From Ensifer adhaerens (GTDB taxonomy: Bacteria > Pseudomonadota > Alphaproteobacteria > Rhizobiales > Rhizobiaceae): 64,000 nucleotides of DNA. Made by a program: the position numbers and the translations under genes. The stretch is from positions 558,001 to 622,000 of the forward strand of contig NZ_LAZS01000012.1 in assembly GCF_002007205.1 (NCBI RefSeq). The letters are read 5' to 3'. The notes below the pieces were generated by a model. The model made no database searches. It had not been told where the DNA came from and saw only the letters and a program-made list of their open reading frames with translations. Shown here piece after piece: positions 60,139 to 64,000 of the stretch. Position 1 is the first letter of the stretch. Each line of letters begins with the position of its first letter.

Positions 60139-60638
60139 ATGCGCATCGCAACCCGCCTTGCCCTTATCGCAATCGTCGCGGTGCTCTCCGGGGGAACCGC
60201 GAATGCGTCGGTATCCGTCAACTTCGTGCGTCCGGAGACGTCCGGGATCCCGATTTCCGCAGCGTCAGCGAGCGCAATCGGTTGATCGCGGAGTTTCGCA
60301 CCTATTTCGAGAAGCTCGGTACGCGCTACTTGAAGAAAGGGCAGGCGCTTCAGATCGACGTCCTGGACGTACGGCTTGCCGGTCAATACGAACCCTGGCG
60401 ACCGGACTTCGATGACGTGCGCATCCTTCGCGATTCGACGCCGCCGAGGTTCAAGCTTCGGTATGTGCTCAGAGAGAATGGGCGGGTGCTGGTCCAAGGG
60501 GAGGAGAGCGTCCGCGATTTGAACTACCTCTGGAACTCGTCGGGCCGCGCCGCGATGGAGCCGCACCCCTATGAAAAGGCGATGCTGCGCGATTGGTTCC
60601 GAAAGCGCTTCGTCAGGCTTCAGCCCGCCAGACCCTGA
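60139..60638 (+). pseudogene. DUF3016-family protein gene with one-base deletion
   Basis: Two abutting frames together make one DUF3016 protein. Frame 1 from ATG 60139 (GGAGG five bases upstream) gives a signal peptide (LALIAIVAVLSGGTANA) and SVSVNFVRPET. Frame 3 then continues RDPDFRSVSERNRLIAEF and LGTRYLKKGQALQIDVLDVR, with VRDLNYLW and DWFRKRF at the end, all DUF3016 features. Restoring one T at about 60241 (acgTCC to acgTTCC) rejoins them as PETFRDPDFRS. Either a recent frameshift has broken the gene or a sequencing error is present. The family has no known function; members are exported. Confidence 0.8.
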
Positions 60639-60641
60639 TGG

Positions 60642-61739
60642 TCACACGCTCCGATTTCGGCCTTGTGCTGCCCGCGCGGCGAGCCGTCGGCCGATCCAGG
60701 AAAGGTAGGAGCAGGAGATGAGGAACCAGACGCCGACGAAGGCATAGGCCTCCAGCGCCTGATTGCCCCAAGCGACGTCGCTGAAGGCCATGCGCGCGGT
60801 GGCGCTGAGGTCGTGCAGGCCGAGGATCACGACAAGGGACGTATCCTTGTAGGCGCCGATGGTGCTGTTGACCAAAGCGGGCATGGCCCGCTCGATCGCC
60901 TGTGGCAAGAGCACCAGGCGGGCACTCTGCCAGAAGCCGAGACCGAGCGAAGAGGCTGCCTCCTGTTGGCCGACCGGCAGGGCAATGAGACCGCTGCGCA
61001 CATCCTCGGCGAAATAGGCGGCATGGAAGAAGACGAGGGCAATGGGGACCGCCACGATCGGATCGATGGCCATGCCCTTGGGGAGCGTCAGTGGCAGCAC
61101 GAAGACCCCGACGAAGAGCAGCGTCACCATCGGTACGCCACGCATGATCTCCACATAAGCGCCTGCGGCACGGTGCAGCAACCGATGGCGCGTCTGGTAA
61201 CGGGCGAGCGCGAGGAGTACCCCGACCGGCAGCGCCAGGGCGAGCGCGATGGTGGAAAGGATGAGGAGGATCGGCAGGCCGTTCCATCTGGTGGCATCAA
61301 CGGTAACGAGACCGAGGATGCCGCCGCCCATGAGTGCGAAGGACGCGGCCATGCCCGCCAGCCAGAGCCCGGCAAAGAGCCTCATGTCCGGCCAGCGCCC
61401 GCTGACAGCCATCTGGCCGGTGGCGATGGAAAGGCCGAGCAGCAGGAGCGAGACGAGCATCGGCCGCCACTGCTCGTCGAACGGATAGGTGCCGAACAGG
61501 ATGAAGCGGGATTTCTCCATCCAGAAGGGCCAGCAGGCGCCCGCAGCCTCGGCGCAGGCGGCCGGATCGGCGAGGGGCGGCACGGCCGACAGGACGAGCC
61601 AATCGGCAACGGTCCAAAGGATGGCGAGCACGAGGCCACCACTTGCCAGCGACAGGAAGCTAGCCCCCGGTCGGGAAAGCTGCCTCAGCAGCCAGGCGGA
61701 AAACCGGCCGGAGCCAATCGATTGCGTCACGCCGCTCAT
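60642..61739 (-). CDS. aapM: Amino-acid ABC transporter permease (AapM/HisM type)
   Basis: 365 residues from the ATG at 61739, overlapping the stop of the upstream permease (ATGA). N-terminal ~130 residues add extra membrane segments before the transport domain, as in AapM. The domain has YVEIMRGVPMVTLLFVGVF and the EAA loop (LPVGQQEAASSLGLGFWQS). Forms a heterodimer with the 61736-62929 protein for polar amino-acid uptake. No binding protein or ATPase gene is in the window. Confidence 0.88.
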   Translation of the reverse strand: MSGVTQSIGSGRFSAWLLRQLSRPGASFLSLASGGLVLAILWTVADWLVLSAVPPLADPAACAEAAGACWPFWMEKSRFILFGTYPFDEQWRPMLVSLLLLGLSIATGQMAVSGRWPDMRLFAGLWLAGMAASFALMGGGILGLVTVDATRWNGLPILLILSTIALALALPVGVLLALARYQTRHRLLHRAAGAYVEIMRGVPMVTLLFVGVFVLPLTLPKGMAIDPIVAVPIALVFFHAAYFAEDVRSGLIALPVGQQEAASSLGLGFWQSARLVLLPQAIERAMPALVNSTIGAYKDTSLVVILGLHDLSATARMAFSDVAWGNQALEAYAFVGVWFLISCSYLSWIGRRLAARAAQGRNRSV

Positions 61740-62929
61740 CGCTCGCCCCTTCCTTCCCGGGCGCGAGTGCCCGCGCTCCAATGGTTCAGCACGCCCGTGA
61801 GCACAAGGCAGAGCAGCAGGTAGATCGACATGGTGATCAGCATGGTTTCCAGCGGCCGGAAGGTCTGGTTGATCGCGGTTCCGGCAACCGACATGAGGTC
61901 CGAATAACCGACCGCAATCGAGATCGAGGTGTTCTTCAGGAGATTGGCGAACTGGTTGTTGAGAGGCGGAACGACCGTGCGCAGCACCTGGGGCATGATG
62001 ACGAGCCGGTTGGTCTGGCCGCCCTTGAGGCCGAGCGCCGCCGCGGCCTCGATCTGGCCCTTCGGAACGGCCTCGATGCCGCCGCGTAGCACCTCGGCGA
62101 TCTGCGCGCCGTGATAAAGGCCAAGTGCCACGGCCACGGTGCAGAACTGGATGGAAAGGGCGGCGCCGCCCTCCACCGAAAATCCTGCAAGGGCGGGCCA
62201 GGAGAGCCCGAGCGGCGCGCTGAGCGCGATGGCAAGTACCGTCGGGACAGCGACGCAAAGGGCAAGCGCAACGGGCAGAACGGCCATGCGACGGCCGGTC
62301 AGGGCCTGGCGGCGGGTGGCATGGCGCGCCCACAGCCAGATGAGCGCGCAAACGAGAAAGAGGCTTGCGAGGAGCCAGAGCGTATTGCGCGGATCTTGCG
62401 AAAGCCAGGGCAGGTAGATCGCCCGGTTGGAGATCGTGAAGGGGCCGAGCACCAGCGCCTGCCGGATGGCAGGCAGTCCGTTCACCGCAGTGACGAAGAT
62501 GATCAAGAGAACCAAGATCTTCGGCAGGTTGCGGAAGAGTTCGACATAGGCGAGCGCGAAGAAGCGCGCGGCCGGCGATGCGCTGACGCTGAGAAGGCCG
62601 AGCAGCAGGCCGGCAAGCGATGCGATGACGAGGCTCGCGGCCGCGACGACGACGGTGTTGGCAAGGCCGGCGAGGATCGCCCGCAGATAGCTGTCATTCG
62701 CCCCATAGGGGATGAGCGTTTCGCTGAGATCGAAGCCGGCCTGCTGGGTGAGAAAGGCAAAGCCCGGCCGGATGCCGGCCGCGAGCATGTTGGAATGGAC
62801 GTTGAACGCGATGACGGCGACGGCCGCGAGGATCGCAAGGCCGACACCGATGTCGGCCAGGGAAACAGCAGGTCCTGCCTTGGGCGGACCGTCCTGCGGG
62901 ACGCGAGGAATTTGCAGTTTTCGGTCCAT
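61736..62929 (-). CDS. aapQ: Amino-acid ABC transporter permease (AapQ type)
   Basis: 397 residues. Early membrane segment, then FLTQQAGFDLSETLIPY, a string typical of AapQ, and the transport domain with YVELFRNLPKILVLL and an EAA loop GIEAVPKGQIEAAAALGLKG. A large insertion in the middle (about 150-240) is also normal for AapQ. It overlaps aapM by four bases and starts about nine bases after the phosphatase stop, so the genes form one operon. Confidence 0.9.
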   Translation of the reverse strand: MDRKLQIPRVPQDGPPKAGPAVSLADIGVGLAILAAVAVIAFNVHSNMLAAGIRPGFAFLTQQAGFDLSETLIPYGANDSYLRAILAGLANTVVVAAASLVIASLAGLLLGLLSVSASPAARFFALAYVELFRNLPKILVLLIIFVTAVNGLPAIRQALVLGPFTISNRAIYLPWLSQDPRNTLWLLASLFLVCALIWLWARHATRRQALTGRRMAVLPVALALCVAVPTVLAIALSAPLGLSWPALAGFSVEGGAALSIQFCTVAVALGLYHGAQIAEVLRGGIEAVPKGQIEAAAALGLKGGQTNRLVIMPQVLRTVVPPLNNQFANLLKNTSISIAVGYSDLMSVAGTAINQTFRPLETMLITMSIYLLLCLVLTGVLNHWSAGTRAREGRGER

Positions 62930-62937
62930 GGGTGCGC

Positions 62938-63447
62938 TCAGGGATTGATTTCGGCGGGTAGGGCAAAGCGGGCGGCCAGCGCCTTCTGCGCCTCGGTCTC
63001 CGGCCCGGACCCGGCGCTTGCGACAAGGGCGGTCGCCTCAGCCAGATCATGGCCGAAAGCACGCAGAATGCAGATGGCGAAGGTGCCGGTGCGGCCTATG
63101 CCGGCCGCGCAATGGACGAAGACGCGGTCGCCCGCAGAAATCGCCCGCGCCGTCTCGCCGGCAAGCGCGAAGAGGCCGGCCTCGTCCCCGGGCACGCCAA
63201 AATCCGCGATCGGGAACCGCACGACGGGAACATCCATCCCGCCGCCAAGGGCAGCAGCGTAGCCGGGCGCCTTCGCCTCGATCTCCGCAGGCGGGGTGAG
63301 GCAGACGATGCGGGTGATCTTTTGCGCGCGCAGGTCGTCCATGTCGTCGCCGAACGGGCGCAGACGACCGGGCATCGGCCCGAGCCAGAGTGTGCCGGCA
63401 ATGCCTGACGGCAGCCGGAGGGGGCGCAGGAAATGTGTATCGCTCAT
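62938..63447 (-). CDS. Cys-based protein phosphatase (DSP/PTP-like)
   Basis: 169 residues. The active-site loop HCAAGIGRTG holds C113 and R119; D82 in FPIADFGVP is a likely general acid. The N-terminus (LPSGIAGTLWLGPMPGRL) resembles dual-specificity and KAP-like phosphatases. Its start overlaps the regulator's stop (ATGA at 63447), and amino-acid permease genes follow. Whether it acts on protein phosphotyrosine or a small phosphoester is unknown. Confidence 0.87.
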   Translation of the reverse strand: MSDTHFLRPLRLPSGIAGTLWLGPMPGRLRPFGDDMDDLRAQKITRIVCLTPPAEIEAKAPGYAAALGGGMDVPVVRFPIADFGVPGDEAGLFALAGETARAISAGDRVFVHCAAGIGRTGTFAICILRAFGHDLAEATALVASAGSGPETEAQKALAARFALPAEINP

Positions 63448-64000
63448 CAGATTTCCGCCGCGACGCCCGAGAGAAGGTCGGCCGGCGTCTGCGCCGTCGA
63501 CACCGCTGCCACGGTCGTGCGCAGCGCCGAGAATGCCGCCTCGATATCCGCATTCACTGCCTGCATGCGCCAGCGGATCACCCGCCAGTGCAGGGCGGCA
63601 TGGGCCTCGGCGGCGATGGGGTCGAGAACCAGGCCGGAGACCAGTTCGAGAAACCGGGCGCGGATGGCAAAGTAGCTTTCGACACGCGCCTCGCCGGGGT
63701 TGGCGGCAAGTTCGCCGATCGTGGCGATCTGGATGCGGGCGGGCATGGCAAAATTCGGCACGCAGCATCGCGTGCACAGGGTCAGCATGTCCGACAGCAT
63801 GGAAAAATGCAGGTTGCGCTGGGCGGGATCGAGCGTGCTCACCACCGTGCCCACGCCCGAGCGCGTTTCGAGCAGATGCTCGAAGGCAAGCCGCTGCAGG
63901 ACCTGGCGGATCGGCGTGCGGCTGACGCCGAACTCCTGCGCCAGCTTGCCCTCGTGCAGCATCATCGGCGTATCGGGATCGGTCGTGCAGATGCGGAAGC
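63447..64000 (-). CDS. GntR-family regulator, FadR type (5' end cut by window edge)
   Basis: At least 184 residues; the frame is open to the window end, so the N-terminus is missing. The GntR winged helix is visible (LHEGKLAQEFGVSRTPIRQV, then FEHLLETRSGVGTVVS), followed by an all-helical FCD effector domain (ARVESYFAIRARFLELVSGL). It is the first known gene of the operon with the phosphatase and AapQM-like permeases and probably regulates them. The ligand may be an amino-acid-derived acid. Confidence 0.88.
   Translation of the reverse strand, partial: FRICTTDPDTPMMLHEGKLAQEFGVSRTPIRQVLQRLAFEHLLETRSGVGTVVSTLDPAQRNLHFSMLSDMLTLCTRCCVPNFAMPARIQIATIGELAANPGEARVESYFAIRARFLELVSGLVLDPIAAEAHAALHWRVIRWRMQAVNADIEAAFSALRTTVAAVSTAQTPADLLSGVAAEI

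Noticed and set aside
1-64000. tRNA, rRNA, insertion-sequence ends and phage integration sites
   Set aside because: None could be recognised by eye; a covariance-model and IS search would be needed to exclude small ones.

Overview
The window reads as high-GC alphaproteobacterial DNA, most likely from a Rhizobiaceae member (Sinorhizobium/Ensifer, Rhizobium or Shinella type) and probably from an accessory replicon or catabolic part of the genome. The basis is gene content: SyrB-like small proteins, AapQ/AapM-like permeases, two TGA-N9-TCA sites matching the rhizobial RirA iron-responsive (IRO) motif, and sugar and nucleoside ABC cassettes. The species is an inference. No rRNA, tRNA, CRISPR array, insertion sequence or replication origin was recognised.

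Region 1 (1-12992) is catabolic. A LysR regulator (cut by the window edge) is translationally coupled to an amidohydrolase; a 7Fe-type ferredoxin follows on the other strand. A RutR-like TetR regulator faces a long plus-strand gene run: a uracil-DNA-glycosylase-fold protein, a GMC oxidoreductase, a NIPSNAP protein, a BMP-type nucleoside-like ABC transporter (Tat-exported binding protein, double ATPase, two permeases) and a second amidohydrolase. Three TTGAC-N6-GTCA sites lie in the divergent promoter, spaced 22 and 33 bp apart. The genes look like uptake and deamination/oxidation of an unidentified N-heterocycle or nucleoside-like compound.

Region 2 (12993-23242) is an iron/heme acquisition locus laid out like has systems: ECF sigma factor, FecR anti-sigma, TonB receptor with an STN signalling domain, a HasA-like secreted protein with an RTX-type tail, type I secretion ATPase and membrane fusion protein, then a DUF6065-like protein where classical loci may carry HasB. 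IRO-type sites precede the sigma and receptor genes, and a strong hairpin closes the operon. A secreted protein made of 12 NSSS repeats lies just beyond on the minus strand.

Region 3 (24005-48184) is a mosaic. It contains three closely related MBL-fold hydrolases, two MASE1-PAS histidine kinases (one orphan, one overlapping three response-regulator genes), two MFS exporters (one with an EmrA partner), a Bfd-type ferredoxin, a lipoprotein hydrolase, a haloperoxidase-like hydrolase, a glycosyltransferase/membrane protein/hydrolase trio and an NDH-2-like flavoprotein.

Region 4 (48240-57428) is a minus-strand polyol or ketose operon: RbsA/RbsC/RbsB-like transporter, SDR dehydrogenase, DhaK, DhaL, a fused SorC-type regulator-DhaK, and a second DhaL. 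The expected logic is uptake of a small polyol, oxidation to a ketose and phosphorylation by Dha-type kinases, with the fused protein possibly sensing and controlling flux through inverted repeats upstream of the operon.

Region 5 (57719-64000) holds a small unknown protein, three consecutive SyrB-like coiled-coil-tailed proteins, a DUF3016 gene broken by an apparent one-base deletion, and a minus-strand operon of a GntR regulator (cut by the window edge), a Cys-phosphatase and two amino-acid ABC permeases.
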